DNA of 64,000 nucleotides from Archegozetes longisetosus (GCA_018873245.2 JAEMBT020000003.1:11253843-11317842); one strand, 5' to 3'. Shown: positions 35,205 to 47,353, counted from the stretch's first letter. Program-made: numbers and translations. The notes: generated from the sequence alone by a model not told the origin.

Positions 35205-36083
35205 ATATGGCAAGCGTTAGATATTTCAGGAAAAGTTGCGTTAATAATAGGACTGAGTGCTGGAATCGAAGGGGGAACTGCTGTATCATGCTCGAAATCT
35301 AATGCACAAGTCGTCATCACTGAATTTAATGCAAAGTATTTATCAGAGTTAGCGGAGTAGTATAAGAATATCTTACCAACAGGATTACAAACATTAGAAG
35401 CTGTGGCAGATATTATCTAAACTGATTGAAAACGATTAATTAATACAATAATTAGTAAATCTGGAAGACTTAATGTATTAGTTAACAATGCAGGTGCGGG
35501 TTTTTGGAATTCTATCAAAGATTCATCAGTTCTCGACATGTCTGATAAACACAATGAATCTAAACTTTTATTCAGTTGTGTATTTGACTCATTTATCAAT
35601 TGAACATTTGAATGAAGCTGAAGATTCATTACCAATATTTGTGGTCTAAAAACTGCGAGTTTATATAATTAGTAGAGGTCCTAATGATTAAGAGTTAAGA
35701 AAAATGTTGTCATTAGACCTCAGGTTTAAGTATTTATTATATGCCAAGAAATGTATTAGACATACTCACTAAATGCTTAGCACTCGGATTGGGACCAAAA
35801 ACAATGCGTGTCGATGCTATTAAGTAATCAGTTGGGAAAATTTTTTTAATTAAATTCTGAATCTCAGTCTAAGATTTCTAAGAGCGAGCTTCAGAGTAGT
35901 GCCGGTGTATCACACAAAAATATGAAGAAATCAACAAAAATATTCTGAAATGATTCGAACGTGTGTATCCAGAGAACTAGAAGATGTGGAAATACTGTCT
36001 TATTTTTAGTATCAAATGAATCATCATTATTACTGGAATCAATTCAGTCGCAGACGGAAGAGTAATTGCATTATATTTGCATT
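35205..36083 (+). pseudogene. Decayed SDR (short-chain dehydrogenase) gene copy
   Basis: Read with frame changes, the plus strand gives DISGKVALIIGLSAGIEGGT, then NAQVVITE, LETLEA/VAD, SGRLNVLVNNAGAGFWNSI and KDSSVLDM. Further on come NVLDILTKCLALGLGPK and a last part whose DNA parallels the [15 protein letters not shown] ending. It is clearly a paralogue of the SDR gene at 50.7-51.6 kb. Intron positions are preserved (a donor after VDAIK, acceptor ctgaatctcag near 35870), so it arose by DNA duplication and not by retroposition. Several in-frame stops and indels and the lost active-site Tyr make it dead. Confidence 0.85.
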
Positions 36084-36089
36084 AAATTT

Positions 36090-37342
36090 TGCAAAATACA
36101 ACTTCATACAGAAGAAAATTAGTATTCCTTAACATTTTAGACTCCTAAATGTATATAAGCCTATTTTGATATAGGAATATTTGAAAATACGACAGCCATC
36201 GAGAAAGTGATAAAGTGCTGATTTTCAGATTTAGATTTAATTCCCTCCCCGGAACCCGAATGACTTGAGATTTTTATTGGAGGTATATTAATCTGAACAT
36301 GGTTTTGGGGAAGCTCTAAAACTGCGCTTGAACAATAATGCAAGTTTCATATAATTTTCGTAATTATGCAAAAAGGGGTGACACGGCATCTGGAATCACT
36401 TAAAAAAGATTGGTCAGCTATTTTTCTTCAATATAATTTTTATCTTTGTTCCGTGTTTCTGGCAATTCTAGAATGTACTTGAATTTTAAGATCTTTTGAG
36501 ATCAGAAAGTGATAGCAGGTTGTTTGCAGATAATTATTAGTTTGAAAAAACTTTTGGTTTCTAGGAAAAAGCAAATTACCCAATTTTCTCTTTCGTTAAC
36601 AAATTGAAAAATTACAAAACTACATACTATTTTGTTAGAACTTGTTTTGACTACTCTCCTTTTTAAGTGATTTGGGATAGCAGTCAACCTATTTGCATAA
36701 TTATGGAAGTTAAATAAAATTTGCATTATTCTTTGAATGGAGTTTCCAACTTCCCCAAAACTTTCTTCAGTTTAATATACGTTTACAATAATAATTTCAA
36801 ACCATTCGAGTTATAGAGCAGGGATCAAATCGAATTCGGAAAATCAGTATCTTACCACTTTCTTAAAGGTAGCCGAATTTTCAAAAATTCATATATCAAG
36901 AACCACCTGGTTAACTCTAGTTTTCGATTATATTCGTACCTGAAGATACTCCTTAATGGCAATTATGTTATTTTCAAAAAAGATACGAATGTCTCTATTC
37001 CTTTTGGATCCGAGCACAAAATTTATTTTACTAAAGTCACACACGAAATTAATTCATTAAAATTATTCGACTTTTAAATAACTTAATATTAAGAAGTTCT
37101 TAAAATCATATGTAACATGCTATTAAATAAAATTCTCGTTTGCTATGCATTTATCAATAAATTGATGGCTCATTTAATTTTAAAGTTATATTATTTATCT
37201 TATTTTTGCATTCAAAATTGAACCCAACATCGAATCCTAATTATTATTTGAAGATATGAATTGGCCGCTGCGATAAATATTTCTCATCATTTAGAACGAC
37301 ATTAATCCTATATATCATCTTTTAGAATGAGAAATGTTTATC

Positions 37343-37386
<44 letters not shown>

Positions 37387-38990
37387 CCATTAAAATAGAT
37401 TTTAAACCAAGTTGCAAATTACTTTTTTCATTTTATAACTAAAATGTTAAATATAATGGTTTCTGTCACTTTCTGTCTTAAAAAAGTTTGACAATACTTT
37501 GTTTTCTTTATCTAAAACTTTTCTTTAATAGAAACTTGCAATGAACATTTTACTATAGCTTTGAGTTAACGTTTGTAATTTACTAATTATATTAATTTAT
37601 GCAAACTATATTCAATTCTAAAATCTAAAACAACTATGAGATTAGTTCATATACTCAGATATTTTGGAAATCAATCTATATGTGTATTGCATATAGGCTA
37701 ATTTTGTGCAGATTTTTTCTCCGAGCATCCATTTAATCAAAATCAATATTGTGTCAGCCCCCCCACCTAGATTTTTTGGTTTCTCCAATGATCTTTAGCT
37801 GTATATCTACTTTTATTATTTGCTTTCATCTTACTTGTTAGATTGATTTTTAAACAATTGGTAACGTTCATAGTCTACTATTCACTACTAGTGCATATCT
37901 CTTTCATAGCATTTACTTTTGGCAATTGATCTATTTTCACATAACTGAACGTGAACATTGTTTTTGAATCTGAACTTTACGTTTAAGACTAGAATACCAA
38001 AAGGTATACTTTAAGACGTATATATATATATATAATTTGTCGGTCTAATTTAACATGTGAACTGTTAAATAATGGAAAAATAATATAGAGATGTCTTTGC
38101 TTTAACTTATGGAGAGAAATTTTCAGACTTAAGCTACAAGAATAAGAAAAACACTGATTTTACTTATTGCGGAGATTTATTCCTCAGTTAATAAAGAACT
38201 GAATAATTCATATAGACTATTAAATTAGATGAACTTATATTACAAACCTAGAAGTTCTAATACATTAAAATGCAGAATAAAAGCATTCATTAGGGATTAT
38301 ACGAAACACTATTAAAGATACATTGAATTTTATTATAGCTGTTATCTTTCATCGAGAAAGTTGGTCAAAGAATAGTTGATTTTTATTATTTTAAACTATT
38401 TTGATAACTTATTTTCGTGTGTATGAAGTAAGTACTTAAAATGGACTTATTTAATATGTATTTCTTGCATTCATTCAATTGTTCTCTATTTGGAATCTAC
38501 AAATGATTGCTTTGACTGCATTTTGTTTCTTGGAAATCTCAGTATAGTTCATTAATATTTGTCGACTACTTCTATTCTAAAACATTAATAAGTAATAAAT
38601 TGATCAATTTTGAAAAGTTTCCGCTTATTAAACGTGCTTTTGCAAAAGTGGCGTAGCCTTAATTTTATTGTTGGCATATTATTGAGATGCAATCTGTTGC
38701 AACATTTAAAGAGACAAAAGCGTCATTTATGGGCCTTCACTAATGATAAAACTCTCTTCTTACATAATTCCTATATTTTTCTTTTATGGTTACATCACTG
38801 ATTCAGATAACGATATTCTAAGCAGAGTCGTCATGTTTAATAAGTGTAACATGAGAATTATTGCATTGAGGTTACACAAAGTTCGCTATCAACTGTGTTC
38901 GCTAACAAAGCACAAGCATTAATACTAATTCATTCTAACACTAACTCGAATAAAGCTACTTTGATTAATCTAATAAGTTTTTAATTTGGC
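36090..38990. other. Gene-free stretch
   Basis: AT-rich sequence apart from the (TC)n microsatellite at 37347 and a short (TA)n run at 38020. No gene was recognised. Confidence 0.5.
37347..37382. repeat. (TC)n microsatellite
   Basis: An uninterrupted run of about 17 TC dinucleotides. Confidence 0.95.
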
Positions 38991-38996
38991 TAAACC

Positions 38997-39623
38997 ATGT
39001 CATACGACAGCGAGTTATTCGAGATCAACGTTTCGGACGAATTCAAGTGCTCGATATGTTTGGGAGTGCTTAAAGAACCGTCACAACTGAGTTGCGAGCA
39101 TCTATTCTGCAAATCATGTATACTAACATTCCTGCAGCGATCCCAACATAACACACAATTCTGTCCGCTTTGTTGTCAATCGGCCAAAGTTGCCGACATC
39201 AAACCGGCGCATAAGAGTATCGCTAATATCATAAGCAAAATGGATGTCAGGTGTAGAAATCATACGAATGGCTGCAAACAGAAGATGAAGTTAGAGAAAC
39301 TGGATCAACACGACGCCGATTGTCCGTACAATCCATGCAATCCTAGGAATCGTAACAGAACTTCTACTACAAGTTCAGAAGTGGTCACTATGAGTGTTGT
39401 CGTTCAGTTGGTTGACGCGAGGACCATAACGATCACCTGCAGAGCTACTGATACTGTACTGATGTTTAAGAAGAAAATTCAGGACAAGGAAGGCATTAGT
39501 GTTGAGGAGCAGTCGCTCGTCTTTGGCTCTAAGGTTTTGGAGGATCAAAAACAGTTGATTCATTATAATATTCATGATAAATGTCTAATTTTTTCGACTC
39601 GAAGATTTAAAGGAGGAAATTGA
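38997..39623 (+). CDS. RING finger / TRAF-like zinc finger / C-terminal ubiquitin-like domain protein, 208 aa
   Basis: Intronless, ATG 38997. A C3HC4 RING occupies residues 18-59 (C18, C21, C33, H35, C38, C41, C56, C59), the E2-docking module of E3 ligases. A TRAF/RNF41-like finger follows (C86, C93, H105, C109; KLDQHDADCP). After a polar linker, residues 132-207 align with ubiquitin over all 76 positions without a gap, about 39% identical by my count. IQDKEGI is kept, as are Lys27, 29, 33 and 48, Arg72 and the terminal GlyGly. Lys6, Lys11 and Lys63 are changed to Gln, Arg and Asp, and Ile44 to Val. One Asn follows GlyGly, as in ubiquitin precursors that need trimming. AATAAA is at 39760. RING plus N-terminal UBL is known (parkin); a C-terminal UBL with a mature-type tail is unusual. 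The protein could be a ligase carrying its own modifier, or an inactive UBL scaffold. Confidence 0.88.
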   Translation: MSYDSELFEINVSDEFKCSICLGVLKEPSQLSCEHLFCKSCILTFLQRSQHNTQFCPLCCQSAKVADIKPAHKSIANIISKMDVRCRNHTNGCKQKMKLEKLDQHDADCPYNPCNPRNRNRTSTTSSEVVTMSVVVQLVDARTITITCRATDTVLMFKKKIQDKEGISVEEQSLVFGSKVLEDQKQLIHYNIHDKCLIFSTRRFKGGN

Positions 39624-41137
39624 TCAGAAATTGTTTGTTTTCGATTTGAAATTTATCACATTCTTGTAATTGATATTTTCTAATATCTTATTTTCTAACT
39701 GTTGCTAAATTTCCAGCTAATAAAATGCTCATTTGAATATTATATTTAATTCAAATATAAATAAAGACAATGTTGATTATAGTAATAGAGTATTTGTTTC
39801 TTTGAGAGCAGGTATAAATTTTCTCTTAATTATAATGTTCAATTATTAAATTTTAAAAATTAAATTCGATTAACGCTCAAGCAAAATAATTATCCCTAAT
39901 AATTTTGGGATAAGAAATAATTAAAAACATAATATCAATGAAGAATATACCAATTTAAGTCAAATCAATACAAGCCACAAAGAAAAAGATAGTAAGCCTG
40001 ACAAGATTAATGTGACAAGGACTTCAGTTCATTGCATTTCAGCCTGTAACAACATTGCAGTTTCAGATCACAATTAAATAACATCAATGCTATAAAAGAA
40101 GTGTTGATATGTGATATTTGAATCGGATAACGCTTAAGATAACAGGCGCAATTCAATAAAGCCATGTTGAAGCAGAATTTTACTGATCTGTAGTTGTAAA
40201 TAATGAGTAAATTAGAAAATGCTCAGTTATTACTAACTAGGGAAAAACTGACAAATCCTTATCCCATTTCCTAAACTTGACTAACAAACAGAACGAATAA
40301 TGACCACGATTATAGAACTAACTAGTGATAAAACTGTCATTCAACTTTCTACCATTAAGATTTAAGCCCTGAAAGATGAACTTTTTCACTACATCGTTTT
40401 AGTTGTACTTAATTGTAGACGCATAGCAACAACTTAAATAGCAATAGAACAACATTTGAATTAAAATCTGTAATGAGAGGGTTCAAAGTTTTGATGCAAT
40501 CCATTTCTCAGAAATCACAATTATTGTATTATCAAAGCTAAACATAATTGCGCTCATTACTTGTCGATTAAGAGCTTGTAAATAAAGTCTATAATAATCT
40601 ATGTTAAGCGATGCATTGTTAGGTTCAAGTGTCACAGCAGCACATATGCAATATTTTTCACATGAGAAGTGTAATCGATTTAATCTCTTCATTTGTAAAA
40701 ACATCCTCTAATATTTCAAACATTTTATAAAACTTTAGCAAAGCATTTGTGTAAAGAAAACGTTTTAGTAAATAAGGTAAGTCTGAAAAACTTATTAAAT
40801 ACTAAATTCGAAAATCTAAATATAAGAAATTTTTATTTGAATGCAATTATTTTCAAACGCAAGATCTTGACAGCAAATTTATATAAATCTTAATGAAAAG
40901 CTTAATCATTAGCCAATCGAAGTTCTTAAATTAATTATGTTTTTCTCGAATGGCATCCATTCCTAAGTACTGTATAACTTTTGGACTGAAACTCACTATA
41001 TATTTTGCTTTTATGTTCTTTTAAGGTATTTCTTTTAAACCTTTATCTGAGGAAAGTTAGATCTGTTCAGTCAATTAATCTCCAATCATATAATTAATGG
41101 AATTATATTGAATTACAATAGGAATTTAATTGAGATA

Positions 41138-41575
41138 ATGGCACTAAAAAGGCTACAAAATGAGTACAGAAATCTCAAACAGAAACCAATCCCATTAAGT
41201 AAGGTCGAACCAAAAGATAACTTTCTCGAATGGACTGCATATATAACCGGTCCGACAGACACAGCATACGAAGGTGGCACTTTTGAGCTTGAAATTAAAT
41301 TTCCAGAAGATTACCCAAACCGAAGCCCTACAGTTAGATTCATTACTAAAATATATCACATGAATATCAGTGATTCTGGAGATATATGCGTTACGTTGTG
41401 GTCTAAATGGTTACCAACTTATACGGTTTCGACTGTTTTGTTGGCAATTTGTGCACTTTTAGGTCAACCGAATCCTGATAGTCCTTACGCGACAAGAGGA
41501 TCGCTCTACAAGAAGAGTTCGAAAGAATACTATGATAAAGCGAGAGAATGGACTAAATTATATGCCACGAAATAA
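41138..41575 (+). CDS. Divergent E2 ubiquitin-conjugating enzyme (UBE2D-like), 145 aa
   Basis: The start is the ATG at 41138 (MALKRLQNEY), which matches the UBE2D N-terminus; the ten codons upstream lack ATG. The UBC fold is complete: a GPTDTAYEGGTFELEIKFP core, the FPEDYP loop, then KIYHMN, the catalytic Cys84 in GDICVTLW, and a C-terminal REWTKLYA helix. Length is two residues short of UBE2D. The HPN motif is changed to H74-M75-N76: the catalytic Asn is kept, the Pro is lost. The residues after Cys (VTLWSKWLP) and the loop ATRGSLYKK also differ from the near-invariant UBE2D family. So this is probably a specialised duplicate and not the housekeeping enzyme. Intronless, with AATAAA at 41757, only about 75 bp before the next gene's ATG. 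Confidence 0.9.
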   Translation: MALKRLQNEYRNLKQKPIPLSKVEPKDNFLEWTAYITGPTDTAYEGGTFELEIKFPEDYPNRSPTVRFITKIYHMNISDSGDICVTLWSKWLPTYTVSTVLLAICALLGQPNPDSPYATRGSLYKKSSKEYYDKAREWTKLYATK

Positions 41576-41837
41576 ACAACATTTTCCTTTTATTTTCAAG
41601 TTTATCTTATTTGAAAATAATTGCATCATTAATATAAACTCATTTAGATTTATCAAACGTTTTAAAATTCTTTGAACTTAAAAGTTTTGTATGTTTAAAT
41701 GAGTTTAATTAAAGGTTATTTCTATATTTCTATGAAACTTATTTTTCATGATTGGCAATAAAGACATTTTGCAATCATTTAACAATATCTTTAATTCTTG
41801 AATTTTTGTTATCTTCATACTGCTACTCATCGTTAGA

Positions 41838-44834
41838 ATGGCATCAAATTATGAAGAAAAGTATTGCATTTTGTGGGACTTACATACTTGTAAATCAAAA
41901 GAGATAAGTTCTATAGTCCAACAAATTAGACAACGTTTTGTGAAAAATTGCAAGTCCGAGTTCTGGTGCTTTACGATGAAAGCTGTTAAAAAACAAAGAG
42001 ATCTAGAATCAAAGAATGATATCAAATTCATTCAGAGAGACAAGTTTTGTGTACTGCATAATATATTAACGAACAAATTATATTCATTTATCCAAAGGGG
42101 TGCATCAGAAGAATTTAAACCTAAAGTTATATTAATGACAGAGTATCTTGATTTAGTGACAATTAAAGAACAGATAAAGAACTTAGGTTCAGACCTATAT
42201 CTTATTCATGGTGACAACGTTTCTAAAGATTTGATAGGATTAACCCCAAATACATTTGCATTCAAAGAACTTGCAAAAAATTCATTTAAAAGTATTGGTT
42301 TAAGCAATAGTCCGTTTCCCAACGAGGAAGAGAACTTTTCGTCAAATTCATCGGAAGCCAGAAGTAAATTAAAAGTATTGAATTAAGTTTAGTCAAAAAT
42401 TGTAATTTATAATCTTTGAAATTACAATAATTTCCAAAACTGTGTCCCTATAGATACCTGGAGCCCATTTAATGTTTGCATGAAAAATAAGAAAAGCAGT
42501 TTGGATGAAGTGAGTATTCATTCAAGAATAATTCGTTATTGCTGTTAACTAATAAAAATAACAATTAATTATGACTTTTAGTTGCCTTATCAAAGCACGA
42601 GAGGCAGACAAATACAAGAAAGTCATCTCATTAATGATAGTAAGTCATGGTTCAGTTACGATAGAAATTATATAAAAAATAATAGAGTTTGGATCTATTT
42701 CAACAATAATTACAAATACTTAATGTCTAGTCAAATATTTTTGATTGTGTCAAATCTATTCGGACATATAACAAATCCTCTAATAAAACGGTATAAGAGA
42801 AAAATTAGTTTAATTTGTGTGGCATTTACAATAATATATACGTAGAATTTTGGATTCAATGTTCGCACTATTTGGTAATATTCCTCTAATTATAGATAGT
42901 ATCAAAAATTCTGATGCTGAACAAAACTTGAGAAGTTATGCTGGTACGACTGTCAAAAATAAGTTACCGATCGGTAAATAAGCTTTTATGTTATTCAAAA
43001 CCCTAATAAATTTTTCTTCAACTTTTCCCCAAAAATAGATTACAGAAGTAGTCAAAATTTCCACTACAAAAACAAGAAAGTTGTTGGTGTTTGCGGTTTA
43101 ATAAACTTAGGCAACACTTGTTTCATGAATAGCGCACTTCAATGCCTTTCGAATATACCTATTTTCACCAATTTTATTATAGATGATTACAGAAAAATCA
43201 GTTTCCATTCAACTAGTCTTGGAATAAGACGCAAAAAGCTTTTAGATTATTATTGTGAAGTAATCAAACATTTATGGTCTAAACAGTATTCACCATTCTC
43301 ACTGAAAGAGTTCCGGCAAGAAGTCTCTAAAATAAGTTCGCAATTTCAATCATACGAACAGAACGATTGCTGCGAATTCATGACATTCATTTTGGACAGA
43401 TTTCACGAAGAGCTTAATCAATGCAATGTTTATAAGGATATCAATATTGATTGGCAGTCATTAAACACAAATGGAAACTTTTCAGATTACATAACAAAAT
43501 ACAAACTTGTTAATAATACTTTTATTTCTGAGAACTTTCATGGGTTCCAGAAGTTTAGTCTCAACTGTATTTGTGGACAAACCTTTTCAACAAATTTCAG
43601 TCCATTTTCGTGCATAAATCTTCCCCATCCAAACACTAAAGAAGAAACAACTATTAGACACAGCAAAAATGATAAAAACTGGAAAAAATTGAACATAAGT
43701 TTCATACCACTGTTTGAAAACAGTTTTGACATCAATATCATTAAGTTATCCATAATTATGCCTAAAGACGGGATTGTTGTCAATCACATTCGCGAGAAAA
43801 CAGCACAAACTTATAACATGTTATGCGGAAAAAATTTGAATTACCACAATCTGGTTGTCGCTGAAATCATTTGTTCACGAGTCGAAAAAGTTTACAAAAA
43901 TGATGAATATTTCTCAAAAAATACTGAAGATATCACTGTCTACGAAATAAGTCCTTTATTTAAGAAACAATTCTTTGTAACACTTCTCTCTCAAGAATTT
44001 AGCCCTACATTATCATTTGGTTTACCTTTTGTTATCAATACTGATGATAGCAGTTATGACTCGATAAATAAGGCATTTATAAAAGTTTTTATGAAATTTC
44101 TGAATTTAAACGGGGATCAAACTGATATTTTTGAGCTTAAAATGGATTTTTCGCTTATTATTTATGGCATTTTATTGCCTGATAATGATATTTTACAATA
44201 CAAACTATCAGAAAGTTATGATTTACCACAAAACAGTATAATTTTCGCTGAAATTCCAGTTGAATTTCAAGAGAAATATCAACAAGACAGAATTAATGAA
44301 ATTAGTACAGATTCAAAAGTGCCAGAACTCCCAAACTATATCTCGAATAAAACTATTTCATTGTATGACTGTTTGGATCAGTATTTGGCGATCGAAGAAC
44401 TCTCTGATAAAATGCTTTGTAATTATTGTTATTCATTGCAGACTCCAATTAAAAGAATAGAGATAGTCAAGGCGCCTAAAATTTTGTTACTTCAGTTGAA
44501 AAGATCTAGAAATCTTTTCGGACAAAATTATCACAGTTATTATTATAGTTCAACAAATAGTAATTTTGTTGATTTCCCGATTGAGTTATCTTTAGACAAC
44601 TATGTATCAGCTCAACAACAGAACAATCAGAGTTTGTTGTACGACTTAATCGCTATTTCAAACCATAGTGGAAGTAATTTTGGCGGACATTACACGACGT
44701 ATGCCAAAAATTGTTTGAATAGTAAATGGTATTGTTTTAATGATAGTTGTGTTAATGAAATATCTGATAAAAGATTAGTTACTCAAAATGCTTATTTATT
44801 AGTATATATGAAACGTAAGCAACAAACAAACTAA
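41838..44834 (+). CDS. NYN-domain / USP4-15-type deubiquitinase fusion, about 811 aa (inferred splicing)
   Basis: Proposed exons: 41838..42363, 42454..42509, 42582..42639 and 43039..44834; phases 1, 0, 1 all agree and the total is 812 codons. Residues 8-150 resemble the MARF1 NYN RNase domain: CILWDLHTC versus FWDIENC, VVQ.IR.KF, then VILMTEYLDL and SDLYLIHGDN. Asp14 is kept but the other acidic sites look replaced, so nuclease activity is doubtful. Residues from about 228 form a USP peptidase: GLINLGNTCFMNSALQCLSN with Cys241, a FHGFQKFSLNC.CG zinc knuckle, CNYC, GGHYTTY (His764) and CFNDS (Asn781). All catalytic residues are present. A frame starting at the ATG 43125 would miss the catalytic Cys. 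AATAAA is at 44867. If the first exon instead ends at its own stop (42386), there would be two adjacent genes. Confidence 0.72.
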
Positions 44835-44839
44835 GGTAA

Positions 44840-47350
44840 ATTTCAAATTGTTCATAACTTTTGGCCAATAAATTTTATTCATTTAAAAGGGCAACTTTTT
44901 ATTTAAGAAATTGGGAATCAAATTATTTGAATATTAGTGTAGACGATCGTCAAGTTCTTAAAACTCGAATATCATTAGTAACCAAAAAGGTGTTGACGAT
45001 AGGTAAACATGATAGTAATATCGTAATTACAAGAACTTTTTGTGAGAACTTATCGAGAAGGTTATCATTTGTAAGATATATAATCATGAAACATCGATCT
45101 CATGCATTAACAGTCATTATCATCGAAGTCACTTAATGAGTTGTGGCGTTTAAATAATTGTTGATCAATTGAATTATGAGCGAGATGTTTTTTCAACAAC
45201 TGCTAGAAATATGAATGATAGGATTGTGGATGATATGTCAGAGATTTTTAACATGAAAGTCAGTTTTTCTTATAATAGAAGAGCGCACACTCTATCATAG
45301 AGTAAACAAAATATTTGGATAAAATAGTAAAAAAAATTTTATTCGAATGTAAAGGATGACAGATATCTTTCTTTACACTTCTGAAGGTATATAGATAGTC
45401 TAATAAGGGTAAAAGTTTATTTAGTGAAAGCTATTATGATGTGTGGTTAGGGTTACAATATTTAATGGGACAAAACTTCAGATTATGTTTAAACTTTACT
45501 TAACTAATACTTAAATTAAAATAGACTATTGATCCGGCTACCACAAATAAACAATTCTTTATTTGAATGAAATTTTAAAACCTTAGTCATATTGTCAAAT
45601 TTATTTTTTTGACGTGGGACACCTATATACGAAAGACCCAATTTAAATGTTTTGTATAGTCCTTCGTATGTGTGTGTTCAAATTCAACGAATTGAAATGG
45701 GGGGCCTCAATGTGAGATACCAATTCGTTATTACTTATAATTCTATCAAAGAATATGGTAGGACTCGATAGAATGTACCCTAGTATGAAGTTAATTTAAA
45801 ACTTACTTTTATTAATATAAATAAAGAAAACACAATTACAGTATCTTCACTATTGCTTTTCTTACACACTTTACAGTACAAAGAAATAAAACTGTTCTTA
45901 GCAAGAAATTACTTCTGCTTCTATACTCTTTTTGATATCCTAAACTTTCTATATTTAGCTCAATGGAAACATTCATTTTTACATCAAAATACTTATATAT
46001 ATATTTTTGCGATCAGGTAAATAGTCGATTGGAAATTTACTTGCACTGTAACTAAAAACTTAGGACACCTAAAAGATTTTTATTTTAAGATACATCTACT
46101 CAATCATTATCAAATCAAAAATAGATTAATATTTTGCTCTTAAAACGAGGAAAACAAAAATAAAAATTGTAAGCAATATTTTCTATCTGCACAATATGCT
46201 ATCAAGATTTTAATATGCAGGTGTGCATAAGATGAGAGCCGTTTAAAAACCATGGGATTATCAAATTTTCGGTTAGCGTAAAGAAAGATATTTGTCACAC
46301 TTTATCATCGAATGTTCATCTTTTCATTCAGTAGACTCTATCGATAGTCTTTGCAAAATCATTCAATAGTCCGAGTTACATAGTTCGATAGTTGATGCAA
46401 TTTATTTATTGCAAAATTTGACATTTCACTTTATTGGATATATAACTCTGTTTAAAAGTTCCAATCGCTAAGCGAAAGATTACTCATTAAGATAAGTTTA
46501 TCAACACGATTGGGGTACGATCTAATGCGATTAGAAGTTATAGTGTTTACTAGAAAAGATTCTTTCTGAACGAACAGATGTACCCATGATAGAAAATTAT
46601 TTTTGCACTAGCTTAATTTGCATAAATTTTTTTATAAATAAAATTGGAGACCTCAAATCCTATTGATTTCTCCAAATCAAATTCTGAACCAGCCCATAAA
46701 ATGGCGCTCATTAAATCGGATGGTTTGAACCTATGGCTGTGTTATATATCTTTAATCAGACTATCGATAGGTTGGAAAACTATCGCGATACTATCGGGTT
46801 AGTGATTCAGTCAATAGTTTACTATCGATAGCCTCAATTCGTTCGATAGTTTCGACTTTTTGACTACTATTGCGCATCGCTAACTTGAAGTGATTTATTG
46901 ATGCAATTCTAAATATGGATGACTAACTTCATTTTTAAAAAATAATAGATTAGTAGAACTTCAATTTGAAATGAATTTATGCGGTCGAACACTATTTTAA
47001 TTTTATATATGATATGGCTCAAGTTATTAACAAATTGTTTCATTCTAAAGTTAGCTAGATTAAGAGAATATTCACGTTATATAAAAGTTATCTGCTAATA
47101 GAAACAAAAACCGAAAATAAGGCGTTTTGAGATTAGACATATTTGAGGGGTACCTATTATAACAAAAATGCATCCTATCAGAGCAATGAAGAATCTTTTG
47201 CAATCGACCTTTAGTTTGAAGATAACAATTATTACTTATATGAAAAATATGATCATCAATGATATGTCTGAGCACTTAAAAATATTTTTATTGATAAGGG
47301 AATCATATTTTGACCAATAAATTGAAGCGCATACTAAATTATTTAACTAT
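44840..47350. other. Gene-free stretch with CTATCGATAG word clusters
   Basis: No gene was recognised. A short open stretch at 44861-45136 has no ATG and no clear domain. Between about 46320 and 46885, CTATCGATAG-type words occur repeatedly (46336, 46380, 46390, 46758, 46780-46850). This may be another hAT-like word-array relic ending near gcgcatcgct (46881). Boundaries were not determined. Confidence 0.45.
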
Positions 47351-47353
47351 ATA

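Noticed and set aside
42582..42845. 87-codon frame with KNNRVWIYFNNN
   Set aside because: No ATG, a strong GTAAGT donor at 42640, and loss of family-like sequence after it; only 42582-42639 is taken as exon.
43125..44834. USP starting at the ATG 43125
   Set aside because: This start lies directly after the catalytic Cys of NLGNTC; the conserved Cys box is upstream in the same exon, so it cannot be the real start.
44861..45136. 91-codon frame downstream of the USP gene
   Set aside because: Opens without ATG and overlaps the USP polyadenylation signal; a weak FHA-like look (LTIGKHDSN) is not enough.
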